Shown here: in pieces, positions 1 to 7,900 of the stretch
Position numbering within the stretch: the stretch's first letter is position 1
Layout: every line of letters begins with the position of its first letter
Source: an uncultured Erysipelotrichaceae bacterium
Lineage (GTDB): Bacteria; Bacillota_I; Bacilli_A; Erysipelotrichales; Erysipelotrichaceae
DNA: 17,569 nucleotides
NCBI GenBank assembly: GCA_947175465.1
Contig: CAMWMY010000004.1
Span: 1 to 17,569 of the forward strand
Reading direction: 5' to 3'
Made by a program: the position numbers and the translations under genes
Notes under the pieces: model-generated
The model's input: the letters and a program-made list of their open reading frames with translations, nothing else
What the model was told of the DNA's origin: nothing
Databases searched by the model: none

Positions 1-85
1 CCCCCCCCTTTTTTTTTTTCAACCATAAGACGGCATACGACATTCGCCTTAGTCTCGTGGGCTCGGATTTGTGTATAAGAGACAT
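1..85. other. Illumina Nextera adapter contamination at the contig end
   Basis: The first 19 bases are a C-run then a T-run. Bases 20-85 then follow the layout of an Illumina P7 primer (a degraded form of the usual PCR primer, containing AGACGGCATACGA), an 8-base i7 index (TCGCCTTA, the sequence carried by the primer I know as N701), and the Nextera read-2 transposase adapter. The last part, from GTCTCGTGGGCTCGG to GTGTATAAGAGACA, is almost exact. This is sequencing-library sequence that was not trimmed, not host DNA. The kinase-like frame that follows is therefore cut artificially. Confidence 0.95.
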
Positions 86-604
86 ATCTTGAACTGGTAA
101 AGTAGCATCCAATTCTAAAACAGGACAATTAATAAATTGCATCTGCTTAGCAATATGTTCTTCGCCTCGGGCTAAAACTTTATTGTGAAATTTCTGCTGA
201 GATTCATATAAATCGCCACCTATAGAAACCCTGTTTCCGAATTTAGCTTCTTCACGCTTTCTTATTCGTTTCATTCTTATATTGAGAGGGGCTTTTAAAA
301 CAACAGCAAATTTACATATAGAGGTTATCTCTTCACCCCAATCACAATTAACAGTTTCCAGCACAAAATGATTATGTTTAACGATATCATTCAACATAAG
401 TTTTTTAGTTTGCTCGTGAGTGTGAAATTTTGAATACGGTATATCACTATCAATAAAATAATAATCTTCCACATCCATACTATAATAATTCAATTTCTCA
501 GCAAGTAATTTGCAAACAGTAGATTTTCCGCAACCATTTAATCCTGTAATTATAATTCCTACAGGTAAAAGGGAAATTTCTCCGTTATTTGTAGTATTTT
601 TCAA
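86..604 (-). CDS. P-loop nucleotide kinase-like protein (AAA-type), 3' end cut by the contig end
   Basis: Translating the minus strand from a TTG at 604 gives 173 residues up to the adapter. Residues 21-29 read GLNGCGKST, a Walker A loop right after a hydrophobic beta strand (PVGIIIT). This is the layout of small P-loop kinases and shikimate/adenylate-kinase-like AAA proteins. Later residues include an Asp-rich segment (MDVEDYY) and a basic stretch (IRMKRIRKREE) that could be a lid. Substrate cannot be told. There is no in-frame ATG. The TTG at 604 has AAGGGG about 10 bases upstream and lies inside the last codons of the YdeI-like gene, overlapping it by 20 bases, which suggests translational coupling. 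Such kinases are usually about 170-200 residues, so little is missing. The frame runs on into adapter sequence, so the true C-terminus is unknown. Confidence 0.6.
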
Positions 605-1154
605 TTCCTCCAAACCCCTTGATTATTTTGTTCTCTCTTGTTTTGTTAATAAAGTTTTCCAAACGCTTTTTGAATTCCAAAGGACGCTTCCTCGCTGCAT
701 CAATATAGGCAATTCTGATTCTTTTGTATGCTTCAGGAAATTTTTCATAGTTCTTCCAAACTATATCCTCTCTCCTTATCTCCTCAATAATATCAGCAGG
801 AAAGTCATAAGGAATTTTAATTATTTCAAGAATACTCTCTCTGACTTTCGAATGAATCATCCCTTTGCTTTCAAGCCAAATCAATCTTACAATATTCGCT
901 CTGGAATATCCACTGCCTTTCTTTCTTGGAGAAAATCGCTGAATTCTGTGCAAGGAATCTAAATTCTTAATCGTGCTGTCAATCCAACCGAAGCAGAGTG
1001 CTTCTTCCACTGCATCGTTATAGGAAAGACTTTTTTCGCCTGCATTTTTCATTGAAAAAACAAACCATATTTCATTTTCTTTTTCAAAATTTTCAGCAAG
1101 CCAGTCTCTCCACTCCATCCTTTCGCTTGTATAAAAAGTTTTTAAAGGCTCCAT
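585..1154 (-). CDS. YdeI/OmpD-associated family protein (bacteriocin-protection type)
   Basis: The 189-aa protein carries the family's two signatures. CFGWIDS lies at residues 54-60 and RFSPRKKGSGYS at 73-84, followed by a helical C-terminal half with basic residues (AARKRPLEFKKRLENF). Length matches the usual 180-200 residues. The family is named after E. coli YdeI and Salmonella OmdA, implicated in protection against bacteriocins or envelope stress. The biochemical role is not established. No signal peptide or membrane segment is seen, so it should be cytoplasmic. ATG at 1154 is preceded by GGGAGA. A promoter and a 5'-leader hairpin lie just upstream. The downstream kinase-like gene starts inside its 3' end, so the two form an operon. 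Confidence 0.85.
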   Translation of the reverse strand: MEPLKTFYTSERMEWRDWLAENFEKENEIWFVFSMKNAGEKSLSYNDAVEEALCFGWIDSTIKNLDSLHRIQRFSPRKKGSGYSRANIVRLIWLESKGMIHSKVRESILEIIKIPYDFPADIIEEIRREDIVWKNYEKFPEAYKRIRIAYIDAARKRPLEFKKRLENFINKTRENKIIKGFGGIEKYYK

Positions 1155-1182
1155 TTTCTTCTCCCAAAATGATATTTCTTTG

Positions 1183-1248
1183 AAAACTCATAGATTAACA
1201 AATGAGTTTTAACACTTTGGTTATAGCATAATTAAAAGATTAATTCAA
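1183..1248 (-). promoter_or_regulatory. Promoter and leader hairpin of the YdeI-like gene
   Basis: On the minus strand TTGAAT (1248-1243) and TATAAC (1225-1220) are separated by 17 bases, a good sigma-A-type promoter. The leader then contains the inverted repeat AAAACTCAT / ATGAGTTTT (1183-1191 with 1202-1210), a 9-bp stem with a 10-base loop, about 30 bases before the start codon. It could be an operator or an mRNA hairpin. Its function is not shown by the sequence. Confidence 0.5.
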
Positions 1249-1290
1249 TATTTATCCGGACTTTTAAAAACAAATATGATATCTCTTGTG

Positions 1291-1319
1291 TTGCGGAACG
1301 CAGGCTGCGTTTGTCGCAA
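1291..1319. repeat. Nested palindrome between two genes
   Basis: The outer arms TTGCG / CGCAA (1291-1295, 1315-1319) enclose AACGCA / TGCGTT (1297-1302 and 1306-1311), giving a GC-rich hairpin in AT-rich surroundings. It is followed on the plus strand by only a short A-rich stretch rather than a T-run, so it is not a typical terminator in that direction. It lies between the phzF-like terminator and the promoter of the YdeI-like gene and could be a dispersed palindromic element. No second copy was seen in this window. Confidence 0.4.
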
Positions 1320-1320
1320 A

Positions 1321-1362
1321 ACGAAAAGGTAAAGGCAAGGAATAAAACCCTCGCCTTTACTA
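1321..1362 (-). terminator. Intrinsic terminator after the PhzF-family gene
   Basis: GTAAAGGC (1329-1336) pairs with GCCTTTAC (1353-1360), with further AGG/CCT pairing inside. On the minus strand the stem is followed by CTTTTCGTTTT. It starts 10 bases after the stop codon of the PhzF-like gene. Confidence 0.7.
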
Positions 1363-1370
1363 ATATAGAA

Positions 1371-2156
1371 CTAAATTTGCGACAATATATCTGCAACAGA
1401 ATACAATACTGCTTTGCCTGAAATAATTACGCTTTCATCCATTACTTTGCAATACAGCACCCCTGTTCTTTTTGATGCCTGAAATGCAACAATATCGGTT
1501 TTACCAAGTCTATCAGCCCAATAAGGAGCAATCATACAGTGTGTTGAGCCTGTAACGGAATCTTCTACCACATCAAGCTCAGGTGCAAAGACTCTTGACA
1601 CACAATCAAAGCATTTGCCTTCAGCCGTAACAGCAATACATAAACCTTCAAGCTTTTTCATTTTTTCCCGGCTCGGTTTTAAGTTCATAACAGTTTCTTC
1701 CGAATCCAATACAAGCAGTAAATCTCTATCCAAATAAGCCTCCACCGGTTTAACTCCAATCGCCTGTGCCATTTCATCTGTTACAGATATTTTACTGAGT
1801 TTGTATGCAGGAAAATCCATTTCATAAATGTCGTCTTTTCTGTTTACGGTAATTTCACCGATTTGGGTAAAAAATTTGATACTTGTTTCATTTTTTTCGT
1901 AATAATTAAATATAACAAACGCAGTACCGAGAGTTGCGTGACCGCAAAAATCAATTTCTCCGACAGGTGTAAACCAACGAAGATAATATCCATCATTTTC
2001 CGCAACAGCAAACGCAGTTTCCGAAAAATTATTTTCAGTCGCAATATTCTGCATCAATTCATCTTCTATCCATTTTTCAAGCACACAAACTGCAGCCTGA
2101 TTACCTGAAAACAATTTATCTGTAAAAGCATCAACTATGTATTGTTTCATTTCCAA
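1371..2156 (-). CDS. PhzF family isomerase/epimerase-like protein
   Basis: The 261-aa protein opens with the PhzF signature (VDAFTDKLFSGNQAAV, residues 8-23) and has the catalytic-type glutamate E46 in NFSETAF. It also has CGHATLGTA (71-79) and EDSVTGSTH (198-206), the two regions that line the active site in the diaminopimelate-epimerase fold. PhzF catalyses an isomerisation in phenazine synthesis, but most family members lie outside phenazine clusters and their substrates are unknown. No other phenazine gene is seen here, so only the family is asserted. It is slightly shorter than the usual ~270-300 residues. ATG at 2156 has GGAG 6 bases upstream. It has its own promoter and terminator and appears monocistronic. 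Confidence 0.88.
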   Translation of the reverse strand: MEMKQYIVDAFTDKLFSGNQAAVCVLEKWIEDELMQNIATENNFSETAFAVAENDGYYLRWFTPVGEIDFCGHATLGTAFVIFNYYEKNETSIKFFTQIGEITVNRKDDIYEMDFPAYKLSKISVTDEMAQAIGVKPVEAYLDRDLLLVLDSEETVMNLKPSREKMKKLEGLCIAVTAEGKCFDCVSRVFAPELDVVEDSVTGSTHCMIAPYWADRLGKTDIVAFQASKRTGVLYCKVMDESVIISGKAVLYSVADILSQI

Positions 2157-2185
2157 CTCCGGTAAATATTATTTCCATGAAATTT

Positions 2186-2215
2186 ATTATATCACATTTT
2201 TTATTTCACAACCAA
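2186..2215 (-). promoter_or_regulatory. Candidate promoter of the PhzF-family gene
   Basis: On the minus strand TTGGTT (2215-2210) and TATAAT (2191-2186) are separated by 18 bases and lie about 30 bases before the ATG at 2156. The -10 is perfect and the -35 is partial. Confidence 0.5.
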
Positions 2216-2336
2216 ATAAAATTTATACTGAATCTCTCTAAAATCTCTCACTCAATTGGCAGGATTTGGCGATTTTATGGTCTCGCAAAGTCTCAGAATA
2301 GTCTGCATTTAAAAGTTGAAAATAAATACAGAAAGA

Positions 2337-2360
2337 AAAAACGCACCTAAAAAGGTGCAA
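2337..2360 (-). terminator. Strong intrinsic terminator (second of a tandem pair)
   Basis: On the minus strand GCACC (2358-2354) pairs with GGTGC (2347-2343) around a six-base AT-rich loop and is followed by GTTTTTTC. This is a textbook terminator for transcription coming from the HEPN/channel cluster. Confidence 0.75.
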
Positions 2361-2375
2361 AAATGTGCCAAAAGG

Positions 2376-2411
2376 CGAAAGAAAATGGACAGCTCGGAAT
2401 GAACTGTCCAT
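2376..2411 (-). terminator. Intrinsic terminator (first of a tandem pair) after the HEPN gene
   Basis: ATGGACAG (2385-2392) pairs perfectly with CTGTCCAT (2404-2411) around an 11-base loop. On the minus strand it is followed by TTTTCTTT. It lies about 75 bases after the stop codon of the HEPN-type gene and upstream of a second, stronger terminator. Confidence 0.65.
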
Positions 2412-2484
2412 CGTTGTCTGAAGAATACAAAAAAGATGTATTTGGCGATTTTTTATATGTATTCGAACCCTTTAATTTTTATAA

Positions 2485-3732
2485 CTACTTATATAATCCT
2501 TTTACATTCCACGGCATTATAATCCATTCTCCATTATTCTTCCAAGGTAAAGCTACTTCCCTACTTTCATTTTGATAAACTACTCCGAATTCTAATAATT
2601 CATTATAATTATTCCCGTGTGATTCCCATTTAACTTCAACAAGAATTCGAGTTAGTGCACAAGCTCGCTCTTCTATTTCCTTCAACTCATAAGATATTAA
2701 TTCTTTCGAAGAAAAAAAGGTTCTACATTCTCCTGCACGCTTTCTATCAGATTCTACATAAGAAAATAAATTTTTTAATAAAACAGATAATTTGCCATAA
2801 TTTTTGTTTTTCCACATCAAGAACATTTCCACAATAGGAATCAAATAATTATACCCTGAACAATCATCTAATGTTGGATTTTTAGGAATATCAGATCCAA
2901 TTTTAATTTGTCTTTTGTTCCAATTTCCAATATCTTTATTATTCATTCGAATTTTATTTAATCTTTTGAATGACTCTCGAATTGAAGGAAGATTTGTTTC
3001 TTCAATATATTTTTCTTTTCTTCTCTCTTCATTAGTTTTCATTTGCATCCAATCTGCTAACGCAAACATTAGAGACAAACATTTACAAGAAACATATTCA
3101 TTTGCATAATTTAAATCTCTTCCATGGAGAATTCCATTTCTATAAGGTACTGTTATTTTTTCACGATTTGTTTTAGTTCTTCTCGCGTTGAATAAATCCT
3201 TCATTTTGCTTAGTCCATCATCACAACCAACTAAACAATCCCAAACACTAACATCTGTACCTTCTGCAAAAAAACCTTTACTTTTTGTGAAATCATTTAC
3301 TGAACCATCAATAATTATTAGAAACAACGGAATACTTGCATAATATCTCTCTGAAAAATGGTCATTTAATGCATTTTGTATTAATTCATATCGCTCCATA
3401 AATTGTTCCGATTTATTCTTTAACCAATGTGTAATTTTTGCTACATCAGTCTTATAATAATCAATTAAAACATTCTCGCCAGTATCAATTCCCTCCTTCT
3501 CACAAGCTGTGTTTGCCGACTCCATCAATGATGTATTCATTGAATCATATGCACACCAACCCAAATCGGAAAAATTCTTATTAAAAAGTTCAATTTGAGT
3601 CGTAAGATGTTTAAGATGTTTATCCATCTCAACAATTTGTTTTCTTTTTTCTTTTGAAAAAAGAAATGATATCTTCCTCATAGTTTTAATATCATTTTGA
3701 AGTTTTTTTATACCAGGCAAATTTTCATCCAT
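2485..3732 (-). CDS. HEPN-type protein of unknown family (putative RNase / defence factor)
   Basis: I do not recognise a named family for the whole 415-aa protein. Near the middle it has PYRNGILHGRDLNY (residues 196-209). R198-N199-x3-H203 fits the R-x4-H catalytic motif of HEPN ribonucleases, and the surrounding segments (LIQNALNDHFSERYYASIPLFLIIIDG before, CKCLSLMFALADWM after) are helical and hydrophobic as in the HEPN four-helix bundle. The N-terminal ~60 residues are basic and probably coiled coil. No membrane segment is seen. The C-terminal ~200 residues match nothing I know. It follows the channel gene by 71 bases, in which TTGTAT, 17 bases and TAGTAT could form its own promoter, and AAGGAAAG precedes the ATG. 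HEPN proteins in such islands are commonly toxins or abortive-infection effectors; that role is inferred here. Confidence 0.6.
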   Translation of the reverse strand: MDENLPGIKKLQNDIKTMRKISFLFSKEKRKQIVEMDKHLKHLTTQIELFNKNFSDLGWCAYDSMNTSLMESANTACEKEGIDTGENVLIDYYKTDVAKITHWLKNKSEQFMERYELIQNALNDHFSERYYASIPLFLIIIDGSVNDFTKSKGFFAEGTDVSVWDCLVGCDDGLSKMKDLFNARRTKTNREKITVPYRNGILHGRDLNYANEYVSCKCLSLMFALADWMQMKTNEERRKEKYIEETNLPSIRESFKRLNKIRMNNKDIGNWNKRQIKIGSDIPKNPTLDDCSGYNYLIPIVEMFLMWKNKNYGKLSVLLKNLFSYVESDRKRAGECRTFFSSKELISYELKEIEERACALTRILVEVKWESHGNNYNELLEFGVVYQNESREVALPWKNNGEWIIMPWNVKGLYK

Positions 3733-3803
3733 AACGTAATTCTTTCCTTTCGAATACTATCATCCTCGAAATGAGAATACAAGAAATTTTTAACTATAAT
3801 TTT

Positions 3804-4526
3804 TTATTCACTATCCTTCTCTCTATTCAAAACCTCTAGATATCCTGCAGTAATAATACCAGAAGGAAGTGCGATAATAGCAACTCCAACAAATGCAGAA
3901 AGCATTGTAAACAATCTTCCGATTTCTGATACAGGTGTAATATCGCCATATCCTACACTTGTTAATGAAATCGCAGCCCAATATATCGCATCAAAGAAAG
4001 TATTAAATGTATCCGGCTCAATGTTAAACATTACTAATGCTGTAAACAAAACATAAAATACAGCCATAGATAACACTGCTATTAACGATTTAGATTGTTT
4101 TTTCAAAACCTCAACAAGTCTAGATACATTTCTTGAATATCTAAATATTTTGAAACTACGAAAGACCTTGAGTGTCCTTACAATTCTAAACAATCTTAAA
4201 ACTTTAAATCCAGCATTTATCGGAATAAGTGACGGTAGTATCGACAACAAATCAATTATTGCCATGGGTTGAAGAGGATAAAGGACATATGATTTTACAC
4301 CTTTATTTAATCTTATCTTTGCAGTAATTAATCTTAATATGTAATCAATAATAAACACAACAACTGTGGTTTTATCAATAATTTTTAAAATCATATTGTC
4401 AGATTTTATTGCTAACGGAATCATACTTGCAATAATACAAATCAGCATAACAATATCATAGAATGAACTTAACTTCGAACTTTCATTATCAGATGGTTCA
4501 ATTATCTCATATAAATCTCTTAACAT
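3804..4526 (-). CDS. Voltage-gated-type potassium channel, six transmembrane segments
   Basis: The 240-aa protein has the full Kv-like layout. S1 is at about residues 26-41, S2 52-69 and S3 84-102. An S4 at about 108-132 has a basic residue at every third position (K, R, R, R, K, R, K, R, R). S5 is at about 148-168, followed by a pore loop with the K+ selectivity filter TSVGYGD at 189-195 and S6 at 203-228. The cytoplasmic tail is very short, with no RCK/TrkA-N or cyclic-nucleotide domain. I chose the second Met (4526) because GGAG lies 7 bases before it and only 1 base before the first Met. The start lies 2 bases after the stop of the KilA-N remnant, so translation may be coupled. In bacteria such channels set membrane potential. 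Here, between HEPN-type genes, it may be a membrane effector, which is inference. Confidence 0.88.
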   Translation of the reverse strand: MLRDLYEIIEPSDNESSKLSSFYDIVMLICIIASMIPLAIKSDNMILKIIDKTTVVVFIIDYILRLITAKIRLNKGVKSYVLYPLQPMAIIDLLSILPSLIPINAGFKVLRLFRIVRTLKVFRSFKIFRYSRNVSRLVEVLKKQSKSLIAVLSMAVFYVLFTALVMFNIEPDTFNTFFDAIYWAAISLTSVGYGDITPVSEIGRLFTMLSAFVGVAIIALPSGIITAGYLEVLNREKDSE

Positions 4527-4528
4527 TG

Positions 4529-4864
4529 TCATTCTCCTTTTTGTATAAAATCAATACTATGTTTAATTATCTCATATCGGAATTTCATATCATTCCACAT
4601 TTCAAAATCGCAATCGCAAGCTAAAAACGGGTGTGCCATAGTACACCCGTTTTTACCTCGTTTGGATGTTAAATCGATTGCATTTACTGTATCAATCCAT
4701 TTTGATGGTGTCAATGTATAAGACGGAGAACGAACATCCATAATCAATTTATCAAATGCAGATTCATCAAAATTTGTATTATTATTTCGTTCCCATTCTC
4801 ATAAAAATTCAACAGTATTTCTGCTACGCAGCCAGCTTTGAATCAAGTAACTTGGATTATCAGT
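4529..4864 (-). pseudogene. KilA-N domain protein, decayed
   Basis: Two pieces of one KilA-N domain (phage/viral DNA-binding or antirepressor domain) lie in the same frame, separated by a TGA at 4801-4799. The upstream piece (4864-4802) reads DNPSYLIQSWLRSRNTVEFL and the downstream piece EWERNNNTNFDESAFDKLI, then LTPSKWIDTVNAIDL, matching the family pattern W-L-R-...-N-T-x-E-F-L-G-x-W-E and S-P-x-x-W-I-x-x-T-N-A-I. The TGA sits exactly where the family has Gly, so a single GGA to TGA change would explain it. A further in-frame TAA (4867-4865) removes the usual N-terminal ~25 residues. The 3' part stays open for 72 residues from a TTG at 4747 (ATG at 4741) to the TGA at 4529. It also carries the AAAAGGAG that serves the channel gene. 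Confidence 0.7.
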
Positions 4865-4936
4865 TTAAAATTTACATATAGTATTTCTTATTAGTGGGAT
4901 TTATAACGGAAAGATTCGCAGAAGTATAAAAGCATC

Positions 4937-7900
4937 TTAATCTCGTTCCAATTTCTTACCTACAATACTCGCATAAAACACTCCTCCAATTTTTGAATTC
5001 TGACTGGAAGAATTTCTATCCATTTCAAATCCATAAAAGAGCATTTTTATGAAATCAGTCCATGTAAACATATGTGAGTGGCAGCACTTGTTTCTTTCTA
5101 ACTTAAAGTTTTCCAGCTTGTCTTTGAATAATTTCCACCAATTCTCTGTATAATCATATTCGCCAATTGACTTCATATAATTCACAAGATTTGATTCATT
5201 TTTTCTTAGAATATTTTGAATGACTCCAAGCATAAAATCAGTGTCTTTTGCTTCCTTTAAAGAAACACCATTACGCATTTTGAATTCCGGACATTGTTTC
5301 TTCAATCCTTTTATAAAATTATTTTTTATCTGTAATTCTGTCGCTTTACAGAACAGGATACCGCAACACGATGCATCCAAATTATTATCCACTTGATAAA
5401 CCGGCTCCAAAAGATAATATAATTTCATACCCATCGTTAAGTTTTCCCTGATTGATTTTGGTAAATTGCTAAACTCCTCCTCTGCAGAAAATCCAAATTG
5501 CTTAAGTTGTTCTAAACTTAAGTTTTGTTTTAGAAAATCGGCACTATCCAAACTAGTAATGAAAGTTTCTGAAATAATCTCTACTGCTTCATCTTTTTCT
5601 GTATTCGCTTTAAATGTAAAAGAGACAGCACCAGGAAGCAGTTTTGACTGTTCAAGTAACAGTTCTTTTCTTTTTTCTTCTTCAATATCTTTTGATTCAA
5701 TATCAGCGATTGTTTGAAGAGCCAGCGTGTCCATACTAGATTTTACTGCAGTAACATATCTATTTTTCTGCCATACTCTAATATCTCCAACTACATATAA
5801 ACGATATTTTGCTCTAGTCACTGCAACATTAACAATATTGCTATTTACAAAACCTGTAACTGCGTACTTTTCTTTCTGTTTCATATCGCATCCCAACAAA
5901 AAGATAACTTCATCTGCTTCCTTTCCTTGGAATTTATGAACAGTTCCAATATTTTTATTAATCCAATTTCTCAAGATATTATATTTCTTATAAAGTTCTG
6001 AATCCTTTTTAGTTTTTGCATATTCAAGCAGATCCTTTCGTATTCCCTGCACAACTTTATTAAATGGTGCAATGATATATAGATTAGGTGTATCAGATCG
6101 TTCAAATGCCTTATTAACTAAGCTACATACTTCTGTACCTTGAGCCGGCACATAATGGTCACCAGAACCATTTTCATCTCCTGCCACATTAATCCATTGA
6201 GATGAACTTAACAAAAAGAACTTATTCTTATCTTCAGATGGTAGAAGCGTCTGTTGCTTCATAATTCCACCATAAGAAATCTTATTTGAAATATTATACA
6301 TAGGCGAAATACATCGTCTATGTACTAAAAGCGGACAGCCGACCCAATCAGGATAATCTGTTCCGTTATCAAAAAAAGTTCCATATGGATTTATAATATC
6401 CGCACAGTTTTGTACTGATAACGATTTGTCTTTATAAAAACCATATAACTTTTCGGAATAAGCAGCCTTCAGCATGTTCAATTCATCTGTAACAACCGGC
6501 TCTACTTGCTTTGGATCACCAACAATAATTGCTCTTCTGGCACGATAGAGTGCACCCACAGCCATTTGTGGTTGTGCCTGTCCTGCCTCGTCGATTATGA
6601 GTGTACCTATCACACCTGGCTCATCTACATCTTTCAACAAGCTACCAACAGAAGCAAATGTTGAGGATATAACAGGAGTCAGTAAAAATAGTGTTTGTAA
6701 CAATGAACCAATCATTGCTTTCCTGTCATGTTCTTGAAAAACGATACGCTCTCCATCTGTATCTTTTTCCTTTCTTAGTCCCCAATACTGACTCAAAATG
6801 TTAAGATTCGTTCGACAGCATTTTGAACTAAGCAAAAACTCTTTACTCATCTGCAATGCCAAATAAAAGAGTTTTTCACGTTCACGATTATACCGTTGTG
6901 TAGTCCACGGATTAACCAACTGAGCATTAGTTGAACGCTCTTCATCATCACTTAAAATATCTGCTATTAATTTATCATCAATAACTGCAGCATTTTCAGT
7001 ATCAGAATTATTTTGAATCCAAGAAAACAAATTATCACATTTTCTCTCATAATCACTTGCCAATTCTTTCTTTTGTTCAAGCTTTTTTTGTATCTCTTGC
7101 AATTCAAAATGCAACTGCTTTTCCCGAAATTTGAGTTCATGAAACGCCTGCTGCTTTACCACAAGCATTGCCTCTGCTTCTTTCTGTTTACTGATATTTT
7201 CTCCCATTGTCTCCTTGATCTTATGAATATCAATCATAATTTGTTCAATTGATGACATATATTCGTTTGACTTATCCGTATAGGTTTTTGAGAGAGTTAG
7301 TGCCACTTGATATTTACTTGGTCGAAACAGTTTAGTAAAAATAGAAACAGAATTCTCTGCAGCTAATGCCCTTTGTTGAAATTCAGCTTTTTGTTCTTCA
7401 GCAGCGTGCTGTAAGTTCCGTAAACTGTGAACTCGAGCATATTGAGTACTGACTATAGTTGAAATTCTCTCATATTCTAAACGGCACTCTGCCATCTCTT
7501 TCTCAACTTTTGAGAATTCCTTAGAAATTGATTGCAAATTTATATTAATTTTTTGTATCTGCTTTTTACTAGATGTTTTTAATTTTTGATACGCTATTTT
7601 CTCTGTCCAAGCAATTTGAGCAATGTCTGCAATATCTGCTAGTCTATTTCTCATATCATTGACAACATTAAGCTGTGCAAGAAAGCACTCACGTGTATCC
7701 TTGTATCTTGAACATCTTTGAGCAATAGAATCACTCTTCATTAAATCATTACAAAGATATGATATTACATCATAATAAAAACTGTTTATATTCTTTTTTT
7801 TGCCCAATGGTGCAGCAATTAATCCCCATGCGTCTGCATCATTTTTTTCTGTTCCGAACAACTTTTTCGCATAACCGGTAAAATAAATTTCTGAATAATT

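Larger units (their letters stand above)
2264..2452. repeat. 13-bp direct repeat pair (ATTTGGCGATTTT)
   Basis: The same 13 bases occur at 2264-2276 and 2440-2452. They bracket a segment with the two terminator hairpins. At this distance an exact 13-base match is unlikely by chance. It could be an attachment-site core, a target duplication left by an excised element, or a small local duplication. Confidence 0.5.
2157..2484. other. Boundary intergenic region, no gene
   Basis: This 328-base stretch holds the PhzF-gene promoter at its left side and two terminators for the incoming minus-strand cluster at its right. It also contains the exact 13-bp direct repeat ATTTGGCGATTTT at 2264-2276 and 2440-2452, 176 bases apart. 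A plus-strand open frame beginning at 2363 runs through both terminator hairpins and is antisense to the HEPN gene end, so I do not treat it as a gene. The region separates ordinary metabolic genes from the defence-type cluster. Confidence 0.6.

Noticed and set aside
1371..2156. Phenazine biosynthesis cluster
   Set aside because: Only a PhzF-family protein is present, and most of this family is unrelated to phenazines.
2455..2475. GGGTTCGAATAC on the minus strand as a tRNA T-arm or att site in a tRNA
   Set aside because: No acceptor stem, D-arm or anticodon arm can be folded around it.
2363..2575. Plus-strand open frame of 70 codons
   Set aside because: It runs through two terminator hairpins and is antisense to the end of the HEPN gene; no ribosome site and no recognisable protein.
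4799..4801. TGA read as glycine (recoding) in the KilA-N frame
   Set aside because: The frame also has a TAA upstream and lacks its N-terminus, and the full-length genes nearby show no internal TGA, so decay is the simpler view.
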